This document shows positions 1 to 10,049 of a stretch of 51,596 bases of DNA, piece by piece (position 1 is the first letter of the stretch; each line of letters starts with the position of its first letter). The notes under the pieces were generated by a model, which worked only from the letters and a program-made list of their open reading frames with translations, was not told the DNA's origin and did no database searches. Origin of the DNA: Methylococcaceae bacterium (lineage in GTDB: Bacteria > Pseudomonadota > Gammaproteobacteria > Methylococcales > Methylococcaceae); NCBI GenBank assembly GCA_902810705.1, contig CADDYU010000010.1, positions 1 through 51,596 of the forward strand, written 5' to 3'. The position numbers and the translations under genes were made by a program.

Positions 1-464
1 AGCTTATCTCAACAAAGGTGATTTCATCGGTGAGATCGGAGTGTTCATGGGGGCCTATGGTCCGTGAGGTCCACGTTTTGACTCGAGAATCCAGCCAATT
101 GGCCCATATCGGCTATAGCCGACTGCATCACCTCTTAAGAAACGAGCTTTCGGGGCATGCCGCCGATATCCTGAGCGCCTTAGGCCGTCAGCTCTCCATG
201 CGGCTGCTTGAAACCAGCCGAAAGGTCCGCGGCCTCGCGTTCCTCGATGTTGCGGCGCGCATCACCCACACCCTCATGGATTTAGCCAAGCAGCCTGATG
301 CACTCACTCATCCCGAGGGCATGCAGATTCGGATTACCCGTCAGGAACTCGGCCGCCTTGTCGGCTGCTCCCGCGAGATGGCGGGCCGAGTGTTGAAGAA
401 CCTGAAAGAACGGGGGCTCATTCGAGTCCAGGGGAAAACTATCGTGGTGCTCGGAACGCGCTAG
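1..464 (+). pseudogene. CRP/FNR-family transcriptional regulator, 5' end outside window, apparent frameshift
   Basis: The first bases read, from position 2, AYLNKGDFIGEIGVF, the end of a CRP-type cyclic-nucleotide-binding domain including the Gly-Glu of the phosphate-binding cassette, but this frame stops at 65-67. The rest of the protein (LAHIGYSRL..., then a helix-turn-helix around ITRQELGRLVGCSRE and the terminal IVVLGTR) continues in another frame to the stop at 464. Alignment from memory with E. coli CRP places the shift near the five-G run at 49-53; removing one G joins the halves with near-normal spacing. The Ser of the cAMP-binding Arg-Ser pair appears to be Glu, so even an intact protein may not bind cAMP in the usual way. 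Known for the family: dimeric DNA-binding regulators. Whether this is a true pseudogene or a sequence error cannot be told here. [The confidence value was absent from the original answer and was filled in when the form was mended.]. Confidence 0.75.
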
Positions 465-484
465 TGTCCCAAACCAAATAAATA

Positions 485-2143
485 TCACGAAGGCCCCAGG
501 TCCGGATTGCCGGCGGCGTTTCCCCGCCGCGTCAGGCTTGTCAGGAGCGCCGGATCGGCCTTCAAGGCCGAAGTCTTCCACAATCCGATCCGGCGTCGGG
601 GGCTCCGATAATCCTGCACGAATTCCATTCCTCTAGGCGCTACCCCCTGTTCACTGCGATGGACAATAAGCACATAATCGTCCGGATGAGCCGCTAGCCA
701 ATCGGTCAATTCCCGGCGGCTCAGCAGCACTTCCAACGGCTTCCGCAGCCGTCCCAGGAACTGAAACTCCCCGCTGTATTTTCCCCAATAGGCAATGGCC
801 GCCCCTTGCGCCTGCAGTTCCGCCAATCGCGCCGCCATCGGTTGCATATCGTCTTCGGGGCCCTTGCCCGCCCGGTAAACCAGATGTGCCGCCATCATGA
901 ACCCGACGAGGGCATAGGCCGTTAGGGAAGGCATCGAGCCTCTTGACCGCTTCAAGATCAACAGTACGCCAATGGCGCCGATTCCCAACGGAGCTATGGG
1001 AGGCGCAGAGGTGATGATCTCCCTCACTGGATTTTCGGCACCCAGGACTTTAGGCAAGCCGATCAAGAGCAGAGCCAGCCCTAAAAAGACGCCTCCAAGC
1101 ACCGTTTGATCGATCCGCACCCATCGCTCCGGCGATTCGGGTAACAGCCGGGCGAGCATCAACGCCGCCGACGGTAGCACCGACAGCGCATAATGGATTT
1201 GCTTGCCGCTGATGAGGGAGAGAAGCAGGAGCACGGCGACGACTTGGGTCAGGCAGAATCTCAGGCCGGCGTCGGCGGCGAACGCCGTCCACCTTCGCTC
1301 ACGCCACAGCGAAAAACGAAAACCCCAGGGCAACAGGAGCACCGGCAGCATGGCTGCATACCACCACCATGGACGACGATGGGCGAAAGAGTTGGCGATG
1401 CGTCCTGCGGATTGGCCCCAGAAAATGGCGTGGCGGTATTCTTCTCCGCCGGCCAAGGCGGCGGGAATGGCCCAGACCAAAGCCAACAGAGCGCCCAAGA
1501 GGACAGTGCCCAGAAGACCCAGATACCATCGCCGCCAACCCTGCTCGGGCCGTGTCTCCAGCCACCAGGGCGCCAGCAGTCCGGCCGGCAGAATGAACAG
1601 GAGGACCACCGGTCCCTTGGACAGAACGCCGCCGCCGATCGCGATTCCAGTGAGCAATTCGCCGATCCGGGGCTCGCCCCGAGCGGACCGCCATATTCCC
1701 AAAAGGCCCAGCAGAGCGAAGAAGGCCACCAGCATGTCGTAAAGCGTCAGTGTGGTCCACAGCGCCCAAACCGGAAAACTCACCAGGATCAACGGCGCTA
1801 AGCTATGGGTTTCAGGACGCTCCGGCCATAGCCGCCGGGCCAGGGCGCCAGTGAGAAACAGACTGGCGAGCCCGAATAGAGGGGCGACAAGCCGAGACGT
1901 CCACTGATTCACCCCGGTCAGGAACCAACCCAGGTGCATGCCCCATTGAAGGAGTGGCGGTTTGTGGCTGTAGGCTTCGCCGTTCAGATGGGGCACCAGG
2001 AAATCGCCCCGCTGCCACATTTCCCAGGCCACCGAGACCGCTCGCGTTTCGTCGACCGGAATGAGCGGTCGGCAGGCAAGGCCGGTTACGACCAGTAGCC
2101 CCCATAGAAGGGCATAGCCGGAGACGATCGGTCGTCGAGGCAT
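485..2143 (-). CDS. ArnT/PMT-like glycosyltransferase (GT39/GT83 type), inner membrane
   Basis: Multi-pass membrane protein of about 550 residues. It has the early acidic DETR motif in the first periplasmic loop and the YSHKPPL motif typical of ArnT/dolichyl-phosphate-mannose-type enzymes, which transfer a sugar from a polyprenyl-phosphate donor to lipid A, protein or another periplasmic acceptor. About ten hydrophobic segments follow, then a soluble C-terminal domain of roughly 130 residues. The frame is open back to 2197, but the ATG at 2143 (MPRRPIVSGYALLWG) puts the first membrane segment at the N-terminus as in the family, so I prefer it. It converges on the CRP-like gene with a 20-base gap and lies downstream of opdA. 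The acceptor and donor cannot be inferred; no arn cluster is adjacent. Confidence 0.8.
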   Translation of the reverse strand: MPRRPIVSGYALLWGLLVVTGLACRPLIPVDETRAVSVAWEMWQRGDFLVPHLNGEAYSHKPPLLQWGMHLGWFLTGVNQWTSRLVAPLFGLASLFLTGALARRLWPERPETHSLAPLILVSFPVWALWTTLTLYDMLVAFFALLGLLGIWRSARGEPRIGELLTGIAIGGGVLSKGPVVLLFILPAGLLAPWWLETRPEQGWRRWYLGLLGTVLLGALLALVWAIPAALAGGEEYRHAIFWGQSAGRIANSFAHRRPWWWYAAMLPVLLLPWGFRFSLWRERRWTAFAADAGLRFCLTQVVAVLLLLSLISGKQIHYALSVLPSAALMLARLLPESPERWVRIDQTVLGGVFLGLALLLIGLPKVLGAENPVREIITSAPPIAPLGIGAIGVLLILKRSRGSMPSLTAYALVGFMMAAHLVYRAGKGPEDDMQPMAARLAELQAQGAAIAYWGKYSGEFQFLGRLRKPLEVLLSRRELTDWLAAHPDDYVLIVHRSEQGVAPRGMEFVQDYRSPRRRIGLWKTSALKADPALLTSLTRRGNAAGNPDLGPS

Positions 2144-2215
2144 GGTGATAACGTCGGAAAGAGTGGGAAGGCGGCTCGGCGACGTTCGGACGCCCAATCC
2201 GGCCGCAACGCTGAG

Positions 2216-4261
2216 TTAAGCCGCTTCGGCCAGGCCGTTGTGCCGCAGCAGCGCGTCGATCTTTGGCTCCCGGCCCCGGAAAGCGACGAAGAGTTCCATG
2301 GCCTTGCGGCTGCCGCCCCGTTCCAGGATGTTAATCAGGAACGAGCGGCCGACTTCCGGATCGAAAATGCCTTTCTCTTCAAAGAGCGCATAGGCGTCAC
2401 TAGACAGGACTTCCGCCCATTTGTAGCTGTAATAGCCGGCCGCGTAGCCGCCGGCGAAGATATGCGAGAAACTGTGGGCAAAGCGGTTGAAGGGGGGCGG
2501 AATGACCACCGCCACCTGCCTTCGCACTTCCTCCAAAATGGCGTAAATCCGCCCACCCAAGTCCGGATCGTAGTCCCGGTGAATGCGGAAGTCGAACAGG
2601 GCGAATTCCAGTTGCCGGACCATCTGCATTCCCGACTGGAAGTTGCGGGCGGCGATCATCTTGTCCAGGAGCGACTGCGGCAAGGGCTCGCCGGTTCGGT
2701 AATGGCCGGAGATCAGGGCCAGGGCTTCCGGTTCCCAGCAGAAGTTCTCCATGAACTGGCTGGGGAGCTCCACCGCGTCCCATTCGACCCCGTGGATGCC
2801 GGAGACGCCAAGGTGATCCACCCGGGTAAGGAGATGGTGCAGCCCGTGGCCGAACTCATGGAACAGGGTCAGCACCTCGTCGTGCCGCAGCAGGGCCGGC
2901 TCGTTCTCGGTCGGTGGGGTGAAATTGCAGGTGAGATAAGCCACCGGCGTCTGCACCGCGCCGCCGACCCGACGGCGGGTGACGCATTCGTCCATCCAGG
3001 CCCCGCCCCGCTTCTTCGGGCGGGCGTAAAGGTCCAGGTAGAAGGCGCCGCGCAACTCGCCCGAGGGGTCGCGGATCTCGTAGAATTTGACGTCCGGATG
3101 CCACACCTCGACCCCGGCCTTCTCGCCGATACGGACCCCGTACAGCCGTTCCACCAAAGCGAACAATCCGGCCACCACCTTCGGCGCGGGGAAATAGGGC
3201 CGGATCTCCTCTTCGGACAGAGCGAACTTGTGTTGCTTGAGCTTTTCGGAAGCGTATCCCAAATCCCAAGCCTCCAGATTCGCGAGGCCCAAGCGCGCGG
3301 CGGCGAAGTCCCGAATTTCCTCCAGATCGCGGCGGGCATGGGGCAGAGACCGCTCGGCCAGATCCGTCAGGAAGCGGATAACCTCGTCGGTCGAAGGCGC
3401 CATCTTGGTGGCGAGAGACAGTTCCGCGAAGTTCCGGAATCCCAATAACCGCGCCTCCTCGTGTCGCAGCGCCAAAACCCTCTCCATGATCTCGGTGTTG
3501 TCCCACCGCCCGGCATTAGGGCCTTGGTCGGAAGCCCGCGTCGCATAGGCGGTGTAAAACTCCCGGCGCAACTCGCGGTCGTCGGCGTAGGTCATGATGG
3601 CGATATAGGATGGAAATTCCAGGGTAAACACCCAGCCGCCCCGGTTTTGCGACGCCGCCGTTTGGCGGGCCACGAGCTTCGCCGATTCGGGGAGCCCGGC
3701 CAGAAGGCTCTCGTCCTCGATGTGCTTGCTCCAGCCGTGGGTCGCATCCAGGAGATTGTCCTGGAATTGGCTGGTGAGCCGGGAAAGTTCCTGGGCGATT
3801 TCCTTGTAGCGGGTCTTATCGGCCGGAGGCAGATCGACCCCGGACAGCCGGAAATCCCTAAGGGCGTTGTCGATGATCTTTCGTTGCGCCTCGCCGAGGT
3901 TCGGGAAATCGGGGCGCTCGGCGATGCTATGGTAGGCCCGGTATAAGGCTTCGTTCTGACCGACCTCGGTGGCGTACTCGCTGAGCAAGGGCAGGCAGGC
4001 GTTGTAGGCCGCCCGGAGCTCGTCGCTGTTCACCACCGAATTCATGTGGCTGACCGGCGACCAGGCCCGGTTCAGCCGGTCGTCGAGGTCTTCCAGGGGC
4101 TCCGCCAAGTTATCCCAAGTGTAGATCTTGCCTGGCTCCAGCAAGGCCGCGATAGCGGCCCGGTTCTCGGCGAGGATTTGCTCCACCGCCGGCCGCACGT
4201 GCTCGGCCTTGATGCGGGAAAAAGGCGGAAGTGTGTAGGTTTCGAGTAAGGGATTGGTCAT
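2216..4261 (-). CDS. prlC: Oligopeptidase A, M3 family zinc metallopeptidase
   Basis: About 681 residues, normal for cytosolic oligopeptidase A (also called OpdA), which degrades short peptides including cleaved signal peptides. The zinc site HEFGHGLHH lies near residue 470, with the third ligand expected in the following EWDAVELPSQFMENF stretch; both match family M3. The frame can start at a GTG at 4270, but the ATG at 4261 (MTNPLLETYTLPPF) fits the family start better. It follows argJ with a 27-base gap and may be co-transcribed with secA-argJ. No anomalies seen. Confidence 0.93.
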   Translation of the reverse strand: MTNPLLETYTLPPFSRIKAEHVRPAVEQILAENRAAIAALLEPGKIYTWDNLAEPLEDLDDRLNRAWSPVSHMNSVVNSDELRAAYNACLPLLSEYATEVGQNEALYRAYHSIAERPDFPNLGEAQRKIIDNALRDFRLSGVDLPPADKTRYKEIAQELSRLTSQFQDNLLDATHGWSKHIEDESLLAGLPESAKLVARQTAASQNRGGWVFTLEFPSYIAIMTYADDRELRREFYTAYATRASDQGPNAGRWDNTEIMERVLALRHEEARLLGFRNFAELSLATKMAPSTDEVIRFLTDLAERSLPHARRDLEEIRDFAAARLGLANLEAWDLGYASEKLKQHKFALSEEEIRPYFPAPKVVAGLFALVERLYGVRIGEKAGVEVWHPDVKFYEIRDPSGELRGAFYLDLYARPKKRGGAWMDECVTRRRVGGAVQTPVAYLTCNFTPPTENEPALLRHDEVLTLFHEFGHGLHHLLTRVDHLGVSGIHGVEWDAVELPSQFMENFCWEPEALALISGHYRTGEPLPQSLLDKMIAARNFQSGMQMVRQLEFALFDFRIHRDYDPDLGGRIYAILEEVRRQVAVVIPPPFNRFAHSFSHIFAGGYAAGYYSYKWAEVLSSDAYALFEEKGIFDPEVGRSFLINILERGGSRKAMELFVAFRGREPKIDALLRHNGLAEAA

Positions 4262-4288
4262 GGTTGTCACAGGGCTCGGAGAAGCTGC

Positions 4289-5572
4289 TCAAGTCCGGTA
4301 TTCCGCATTGATGCGGACGTAATCGTAGGAAAGGTCGCAGGTCAGCACCGTCTGCACGGCGGTGCCCCGGCCCAGGGCGACGCGGACCAGAATGTCGTCC
4401 CGTGCCATGACCTCGGTCCCCTGGGCTTCCGTGTAGCCGGCGGCGCGTCCGCCGTGCTCGACGATCAAGACTTCCCCGAGCCAGATGGACACCCGATCGA
4501 TGGCGAGCCCTGCGCAGCCGGCCCGGCCCACGGCGGCGAGGATGCGCCCCCAGTTCGGATCGCTGGCGAAGAAGGCGGTCTTGACCAGGGGCGAATGGGC
4601 AATGGTCTTGGCGACGGCGCGGGCTTCGGCCGGATCCCGAGCCTCTTCCACCACGATGCGGATCAACTTGGTGGCGCCTTCCCCGTCCCGGACAATGGCT
4701 TCGGCCAGAGCGCCGCAGACTTCCCGCAACGCCTCGGCGAACACCGGAAAATCGGCACTGTCCCGCTTCAACTCCGGAGCCTTCGAAACGCCGGAAGCAA
4801 TCAGCACACAGGCGTCGTTGGTGGAGGTGTCGCCGTCCACGGTGATGCAATTGAAGGTGCGGTCCACGGCATCGGCCAAGCAATCCTGCAGGCTGGCCGG
4901 CTCGATTCGGGCGTCGGTCGCGATGAAAGCCAACATGGTGGCCATGTCGGGGTGGATCATGCCCGACCCCTTGGCGATGCCGATGAGGGTGATCCGCTGG
5001 CCGCCGATTTCCAAGGTGCGGGTAGCAAGCTTGGGACGGGTGTCGGTGGTCATGATGGCGCATGCCGCCTTTTCCCATCCCTCCTCGTCGAGCGCTTCCA
5101 AGGCGTCCGGCAAGGCGGCGGCGATCTTGTTCACCGGCAGATATTCGCCGATGATGCCGGTCGAGAACGGCAGTACCTGCTCGGGGTGACCGCCGACCTG
5201 CTCCGCCAGAGTCCGGCAAGTGAAGCGGGCATCCTCCAGTCCGCGCGATCCGGTGCCGGCGTTGGCGTTGCCCGAGTTGACCAGCAGCCAGCGGGGGCGG
5301 GCGGTCTCGGGTTCGCCGGAAGCCACGTCGGACCGCTCGGCGAATCCCGCAGGACCTAAACCCTGGGATAAGGCAAGAAGATGCTCTCGGGCCACGATCA
5401 CTGGGGCCGCGCAGAATGCATTGCGGGTGAACACGGCGGCGCAGGCCGACCCCTCGGTGGCTTCGATCACCAGGAGATCGTCGCGATCCGCTCGTTTGAT
5501 GCCGGCCCTCGCCGTACCCAGCCGGACGCCTGGAACCTGTCGTGATGCCTTGTCATTAAGTGAAGAATTCAT
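4289..5572 (-). CDS. argJ: Bifunctional glutamate N-acetyltransferase / ornithine acetyltransferase
   Basis: 427 residues, full length. ArgJ makes N-acetylglutamate and recycles the acetyl group from N-acetylornithine in cyclic arginine biosynthesis. The autoproteolysis site is visible: PDMATMLAF, with cleavage expected before Thr212, which becomes the nucleophile of the beta chain. The oxyanion-hole region FSTGIIGEYLP is near 136-146. The ATG at 5572 lies ten bases beyond the secA stop, preceded by a GAGG/AGGG purine stretch that overlaps the end of secA, suggesting coupling. Presence of ArgJ implies the cyclic acetyl pathway. Confidence 0.95.
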   Translation of the reverse strand: MNSSLNDKASRQVPGVRLGTARAGIKRADRDDLLVIEATEGSACAAVFTRNAFCAAPVIVAREHLLALSQGLGPAGFAERSDVASGEPETARPRWLLVNSGNANAGTGSRGLEDARFTCRTLAEQVGGHPEQVLPFSTGIIGEYLPVNKIAAALPDALEALDEEGWEKAACAIMTTDTRPKLATRTLEIGGQRITLIGIAKGSGMIHPDMATMLAFIATDARIEPASLQDCLADAVDRTFNCITVDGDTSTNDACVLIASGVSKAPELKRDSADFPVFAEALREVCGALAEAIVRDGEGATKLIRIVVEEARDPAEARAVAKTIAHSPLVKTAFFASDPNWGRILAAVGRAGCAGLAIDRVSIWLGEVLIVEHGGRAAGYTEAQGTEVMARDDILVRVALGRGTAVQTVLTCDLSYDYVRINAEYRT

Positions 5573-5581
5573 CCCTGAGCC

Positions 5582-8296
5582 TCAATCCAGTTTGCCGTGG
5601 CAGTGCTTGAACTTCTTGCCGGAGCCGCAAGAGCAGGGCTCGTTGCGCCCGACCTTGGCGATGTCCCGGATATAGGGCTTGACCGCCGGGGCCGGTTTAG
5701 GTTCGGGTAGGGCGGGCTCCGGCTCGTCGCCGAGCGCCGATATTTCGGCATGCTGGTACTGCATTTCGCGGGGGGCGCGGCTTTGTTCCTCCATCACTCG
5801 CACTTCCTCCTCGGTATGGACCTGCACCTTGGAGACGATGCTGATCACCTCGTGCTTGATCTCGTCCAGCATGTTGGTGAACATCTCGAAGGCTTCGCGC
5901 TTGTATTCCTGCTTGGGGTCTTTTTGGGCGTATCCCCGAAGATGAATGCCTTGGCGCAGATGATCCATGGCGGCGAGATGCTCTTTCCAGGCATTATCGA
6001 GCACCTGAAGCATGACCGTTTTTTCGAAATGGCGCATGACCTTCGCGCCGATTGCCGTGACCTTTTCCTGATAGGCCGTTTCCAGCCGATCGGCTATCTT
6101 CAGGCGCAAATGGGTCTCGTCCAGCCGGGTGTCCTCGTCCAGCCACTGCTGCACCGGCAGGCGCGCGCCGAGGTCCCGCTCGAGAGCTTCCTCCAGGCCC
6201 TTGACGTTCCATTGCTCTTCCAGGGTATGGAGCGGAATATATTGGGCGAACAATTGGTCGATCACATCGGCGCGGGCGGCGGTGATGGTCTCGGAAATGT
6301 CCTCCGTCTTCATCAGCTGATCGCGCATGTGATAAATCACCTTGCGCTGGTCGTTCGCGACGTTGTCGTACTCCAGCAATTGCTTCCGGATGTCGAAGTT
6401 ACGCGCTTCGACCTTGCGCTGGGCGTTTTCGATGGCGCGGGTCACCCAAGGGTGCTCGATCGCCTCTCCCTCCTGCATGCCGAGCTTCTGCATCAGGACG
6501 GCGACCCGCTCGGAGGCGAAGATGCGCATCAAGGGATCTTCCAAGGACAGGTAGAAGCGCGACGAGCCCGGATCGCCCTGGCGTCCGGAACGGCCGCGCA
6601 GCTGGTTGTCGATCCGCCGGGATTCGTGCCGCTCCGAGCCGATGACGTGCAGGCCGCCGGCTTCCACCACCTGCCGGTGCCGGAGCTCCCATTCGGCCTT
6701 GGTCTGCGCCAGGGCGGCGTGATCGTTGGGATCGAGCCGGGCGGTATCTTCTTCGAGGCTGCCGCCGAGCACGATATCGGTGCCTCGGCCGGCCATGTTG
6801 GTGGCGATGGTAACCGCGCCCGGCTTTCCAGCCTGGGCGACGATATGCGCCTCCTGCTCGTGGTGCTTGGCGTTTAGGACTTGATGGGAAATCTTCTCCT
6901 TGCGCAGGAGGCTCGCGATGACCTCGGAGTTCTCGATGGACGTGGTGCCCACCAATACCGGCTGCCCGCGCCGCGCGCAATCCCGAATGTCCTCGATGAT
7001 CGCGTGGTACTTTTCCCGCACCGTGAGATAGACCAGATCGCCTCGGTCCTTCCGGATCATAGGCTTATTGGGCGGAATGCAGACGACTTCCAGATTGTAG
7101 ATCTGATGGAATTCCGGCGCCTCGGTATCGGCGGTGCCGGTCATGCCCGACAGTTTCTCGTACAGACGGAAATAATTCTGGAAGGTGATCGACGCCAGGG
7201 TCTGGTTCTCGTTCTGGACCGGCACGTTCTCCTTGGCCTCGACGGCTTGATGCAAGCCTTCCGACCAGCGCCGGCCTGGCATGGCGCGGCCGGTGAACTC
7301 GTCGACGATGATGATCTGGCCGTCGCGGACGATGTAGTCCACATCGCGCTGGAATAGGGCGTGGGCGCGCAACGCGGCGCCGATGTAATGCATGAGCCGG
7401 ATGTTGACGGCATCGTACAGGCTCTCGTGGGCCTGGATGAGGCCGTTCTGCACCAGCAATCTCTCGATGTGCTCGTGCCCTTCCTCGGTGAGATAGACTT
7501 GGCGGGCTTTCTCGTCCACCGAGTAATCCCCGGGGCCGTGCTCCTTTTCCTGTTTGGTCAGCTTGGGGATAAGGACGTTGATCTTCTGATAGAGATCGCT
7601 CCGGTCCTCGGTGGGACCCGAGATGATCAGCGGGGTTCGCGCCTCATCGATGAGAATCGAATCCACCTCGTCGACAATGGCGAAGAATTTGTCGCGCTGG
7701 ACCCGCTGATCCAGGCTGAAGGCCATGTTGTCACGGAGGTAGTCGAAGCCGAATTCGTTGTTGGTGCCGTAGGTGATGTCGGCTGCGTAAGCGGCCCGGC
7801 GCTCTTCCGTGGACAGGTTGCTGACGATGCAGCCCACGGATAAGCCGAGAAAGCTGTAAATCCGCCCCATCCATTCGGAGTCGCGACGCGCCAGATAGTC
7901 GTTCACCGTGACAACGTGCACGCCTCGACCAGGCAAGGCATTGAGATAGGCGGCCAAAGTGGCGACCAGGGTCTTGCCCTCGCCGGTCTTCATCTCGGCG
8001 ATCTTGCCGCCGTGCAGAACCATGCCGCCGATCAGCTGCACGTCGAAGTGGCGCATGTTCAAGACTCGCCGGGAAGCTTCCCGGACCACGGCGAAAGCTT
8101 CGGGCAACAGGGCATCCAGGGTTTCCCCCTGATCCAGACGCTCGCGGAACTCCTGGGTCTTGGCCCTTAGCGCCGAATCCGACAAATCCCGGAATTCCGG
8201 TTCCAGGCTGTTGATGCTTTTGACGGTTTTGCGTTTCTTAGAGACGATTCGATCGTTGCGGCTGCCAACGATACTCTTGACCAGCTTGCCTAACAT
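5582..8296 (-). CDS. secA: Preprotein translocase ATPase SecA
   Basis: 904 residues from the ATG at 8296 ([16 protein letters not shown]), the conserved SecA start; eleven codons upstream are open but not family-like. SecA binds the SecYEG channel and drives export of unfolded preproteins. Walker A MKTGEGKT is near 102-109, the DEAD-type [15 protein letters not shown] near 210, NMAGRGTDI in the second nucleotide-binding fold, and the C-terminal zinc tail [13 protein letters not shown], which binds SecB and phospholipid, is intact. It is divergent from dciA, with about 135 bases between start codons, and leads a probable secA-argJ-opdA unit. Confidence 0.97.
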   Translation of the reverse strand: MLGKLVKSIVGSRNDRIVSKKRKTVKSINSLEPEFRDLSDSALRAKTQEFRERLDQGETLDALLPEAFAVVREASRRVLNMRHFDVQLIGGMVLHGGKIAEMKTGEGKTLVATLAAYLNALPGRGVHVVTVNDYLARRDSEWMGRIYSFLGLSVGCIVSNLSTEERRAAYAADITYGTNNEFGFDYLRDNMAFSLDQRVQRDKFFAIVDEVDSILIDEARTPLIISGPTEDRSDLYQKINVLIPKLTKQEKEHGPGDYSVDEKARQVYLTEEGHEHIERLLVQNGLIQAHESLYDAVNIRLMHYIGAALRAHALFQRDVDYIVRDGQIIIVDEFTGRAMPGRRWSEGLHQAVEAKENVPVQNENQTLASITFQNYFRLYEKLSGMTGTADTEAPEFHQIYNLEVVCIPPNKPMIRKDRGDLVYLTVREKYHAIIEDIRDCARRGQPVLVGTTSIENSEVIASLLRKEKISHQVLNAKHHEQEAHIVAQAGKPGAVTIATNMAGRGTDIVLGGSLEEDTARLDPNDHAALAQTKAEWELRHRQVVEAGGLHVIGSERHESRRIDNQLRGRSGRQGDPGSSRFYLSLEDPLMRIFASERVAVLMQKLGMQEGEAIEHPWVTRAIENAQRKVEARNFDIRKQLLEYDNVANDQRKVIYHMRDQLMKTEDISETITAARADVIDQLFAQYIPLHTLEEQWNVKGLEEALERDLGARLPVQQWLDEDTRLDETHLRLKIADRLETAYQEKVTAIGAKVMRHFEKTVMLQVLDNAWKEHLAAMDHLRQGIHLRGYAQKDPKQEYKREAFEMFTNMLDEIKHEVISIVSKVQVHTEEEVRVMEEQSRAPREMQYQHAEISALGDEPEPALPEPKPAPAVKPYIRDIAKVGRNEPCSCGSGKKFKHCHGKLD

Positions 8297-8360
8297 TACG
8301 GTGTTATTCCGAATCCGAACCAAATACAATCGAACGATGATACCGCAAAAACAGAGTGTT

Positions 8361-8366
8361 TATAAT
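8361..8366 (+). promoter_or_regulatory. Possible -10 box for dciA
   Basis: A perfect TATAAT at 8361-8366 lies 66 bases before the dciA ATG in the secA-dciA divergent spacer. No good -35 hexamer is seen 16-18 bases upstream, so this is only a candidate. Confidence 0.35.
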
Positions 8367-8431
8367 GAGTCCAGCGCTTAGACGAAGGTGTTCGCGAAGG
8401 GTTGCATCCCCTTCTGGGATGGACGTCACCC

Positions 8432-8890
8432 ATGACAGATAAGCCGAAACCCGTTCAAGCTCTGCTCGGCGGAACGGCGCTGACGTCCATCCGGGCCGAG
8501 CTGGAAGCGCAGGCCCGGCTGCTTCAAGCGCTCCGGGACAGCTTGCCGGACGCTCTAGGCGAGCACTGCCGTCACTGCGTCGCCAAAAATGATCGTCTGA
8601 CAATTTACGTCGACTCGCCGGCATGGAGCTCTCAGCTGCGCTTTTATGGGCCCAGCCTTTTAACTCACCTGGAGCAGTCAGTGGGCTATCGGTTCAAAAA
8701 TATCCAAATACACAATCTGCTTCGGGCTCAAGGAGCTGGCATCGGCCCGGTCAAGCCCCCCCTCGTCCCGCCCGTGCGAGGCGTAAGCGAGATACTCCGC
8801 CAAAACGCCGATAGTTCGCCGCCAGAAATTAAAGAAGCGCTGCTGAAGCTGAGCCGCGCCATTGACTCGGCCCGCGGCATCGACCCCTGA
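8432..8890 (+). CDS. dciA: DciA-like protein (DUF721), predicted replicative helicase loader
   Basis: 152 residues from the ATG at 8432; the frame is open ten codons further up, but MTDKPKPVQALLGG is the better start. The N-terminal half carries the DUF721 pattern: LPDALGEHCRHCVAKNDRLTIYVDSPAWSSQL spans about residues 40-72 with its Trp-Ser-Gln core. Established knowledge: DciA recruits DnaB helicase to DNA in bacteria lacking DnaC. The C-terminal third is low-complexity and probably disordered. It sits between lpxC and secA on the opposite strand, a location common in gammaproteobacteria. Confidence 0.82.
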   Translation: MTDKPKPVQALLGGTALTSIRAELEAQARLLQALRDSLPDALGEHCRHCVAKNDRLTIYVDSPAWSSQLRFYGPSLLTHLEQSVGYRFKNIQIHNLLRAQGAGIGPVKPPLVPPVRGVSEILRQNADSSPPEIKEALLKLSRAIDSARGIDP

Positions 8891-8960
8891 TCTTAGATTT
8901 TCGCTAAGCAAGCGGCTATTTGGGTGTATGCGCCGCCACTGTTCATGACACCGGAAGGCC

Positions 8961-9875
8961 TTAGCGGGAGGTTTGGGCCAAGCGCATGAAGTAAATCGGC
9001 AGGACTTCTTCGTCATTGAACGTCACGGCTTCCCAGGCATCCGTTTGTTGAAGTAGTTCCCGCAACAACTGATTGTTCAAGCCATGCCCCGATTTGTAGC
9101 CGGTAAATGAGCCGATGAGGCTATGGCCGAGCAAGTAGAGATCACCGATGGCATCCAATATCTTGTGCTTGACGAACTCATCGGAGCAGCGCAGTCCATC
9201 CTCGTTCAAGATGCGGTAGTTGTCGACCACGATCGCATTATCCATGCTGCCTCCGAGAGCGAGGCGGCGCTTCCTCAAGGCCTCGATATCGCGCATGAAG
9301 CCAAAGGTCCTGGCTCGACTGACTTCCTTGACGAATGAGGTGGAGGAAAAATCGATGCTGGCGGTTTGGGTATTGGTGCGAAAGGCGGGATGGTCGAAGT
9401 CGATGGTGAAGGTGACCTTGAATCCGTCGTAAGGCTCGAAACAGGCCCACTTGTCGCCCTCTTCGACGCGCAGCGCGCGCTTGATGCGGATAAACCGCTT
9501 GGGCGCGTTCTGTTCCTCCATCCCCGCCGATTGAATCAGAAATACGAATGGCCCGGCGCTGCCGTCCATGATGGGAACTTCGGGGGCGCTGACATCGACA
9601 TAGGCATTGTCGATGCCGAGGCCGGCAAGCGCCGACAAGAGATGCTCGACCGTCGAAATCCTTACGTTCCCTTTGACGAGGGTCGTCGATAAGGTCGTAT
9701 CACCGACGTTCTGCGGTTTGGCTTCGATTAGGACGGGTTCAGGCAGGTCCACGCGACGAAAGACGATTCCGGTGTTCGGCGCGGCTGGGCGGAGGGTGAG
9801 AAAAACCTTTTCGCCGGTATGTAACCCGACGCCAGTCGCTTTAATGACATTTTTCAGTGTTCGCTGCCTGATCAT
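8961..9875 (-). CDS. lpxC: UDP-3-O-acyl-N-acetylglucosamine deacetylase
   Basis: 304 residues, normal length. LpxC catalyses the committed step of lipid A synthesis, a zinc-dependent deacetylation in the cytosol. The zinc ligands are recognisable in [10 protein letters not shown] (first His) and [15 protein letters not shown] (second His and Asp), and the catalytic His in [13 protein letters not shown]. It starts [21 protein letters not shown], the standard N-terminus. It closes the dcw cluster 174 bases after ftsZ, with a hairpin in the gap, and converges on dciA. Confidence 0.97.
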   Translation of the reverse strand: MIRQRTLKNVIKATGVGLHTGEKVFLTLRPAAPNTGIVFRRVDLPEPVLIEAKPQNVGDTTLSTTLVKGNVRISTVEHLLSALAGLGIDNAYVDVSAPEVPIMDGSAGPFVFLIQSAGMEEQNAPKRFIRIKRALRVEEGDKWACFEPYDGFKVTFTIDFDHPAFRTNTQTASIDFSSTSFVKEVSRARTFGFMRDIEALRKRRLALGGSMDNAIVVDNYRILNEDGLRCSDEFVKHKILDAIGDLYLLGHSLIGSFTGYKSGHGLNNQLLRELLQQTDAWEAVTFNDEEVLPIYFMRLAQTSR

Positions 9876-9989
9876 CCGCTTTGCCTATCTTTGAAGTTTA
9901 GAGTTTTCCCGGTAGCGCTTGCCTCCGCCAGAATAATTGGCGCATGGCCATACTTCCCCCGTTGCCGAAGGAAACCGCTCAAGGAGGGG

Positions 9990-10015
9990 GAGGGCGACGC
10001 CGAACCGTCGCCCTC
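9990..10015 (-). terminator. Hairpin between ftsZ and lpxC, possible terminator or attenuator
   Basis: GAGGGCGACG (9990-9999) and CGTCGCCCTC (10006-10015) form a perfect 10-bp stem with a 6-base loop, 35 bases after the ftsZ stop. There is no U-tract on either strand, so it is not a classical intrinsic terminator. It may reduce read-through into lpxC or protect the 3' end of ftsZ mRNA. Confidence 0.4.
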
Positions 10016-10049
10016 GGGTCGGAAGTATTAGCTGTCTAGCAGGTTCCGG

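Noticed and set aside
2240-3448. 402-codon open frame opposite opdA
   Set aside because: Shadow of a conserved gene with strong GC bias at third positions.
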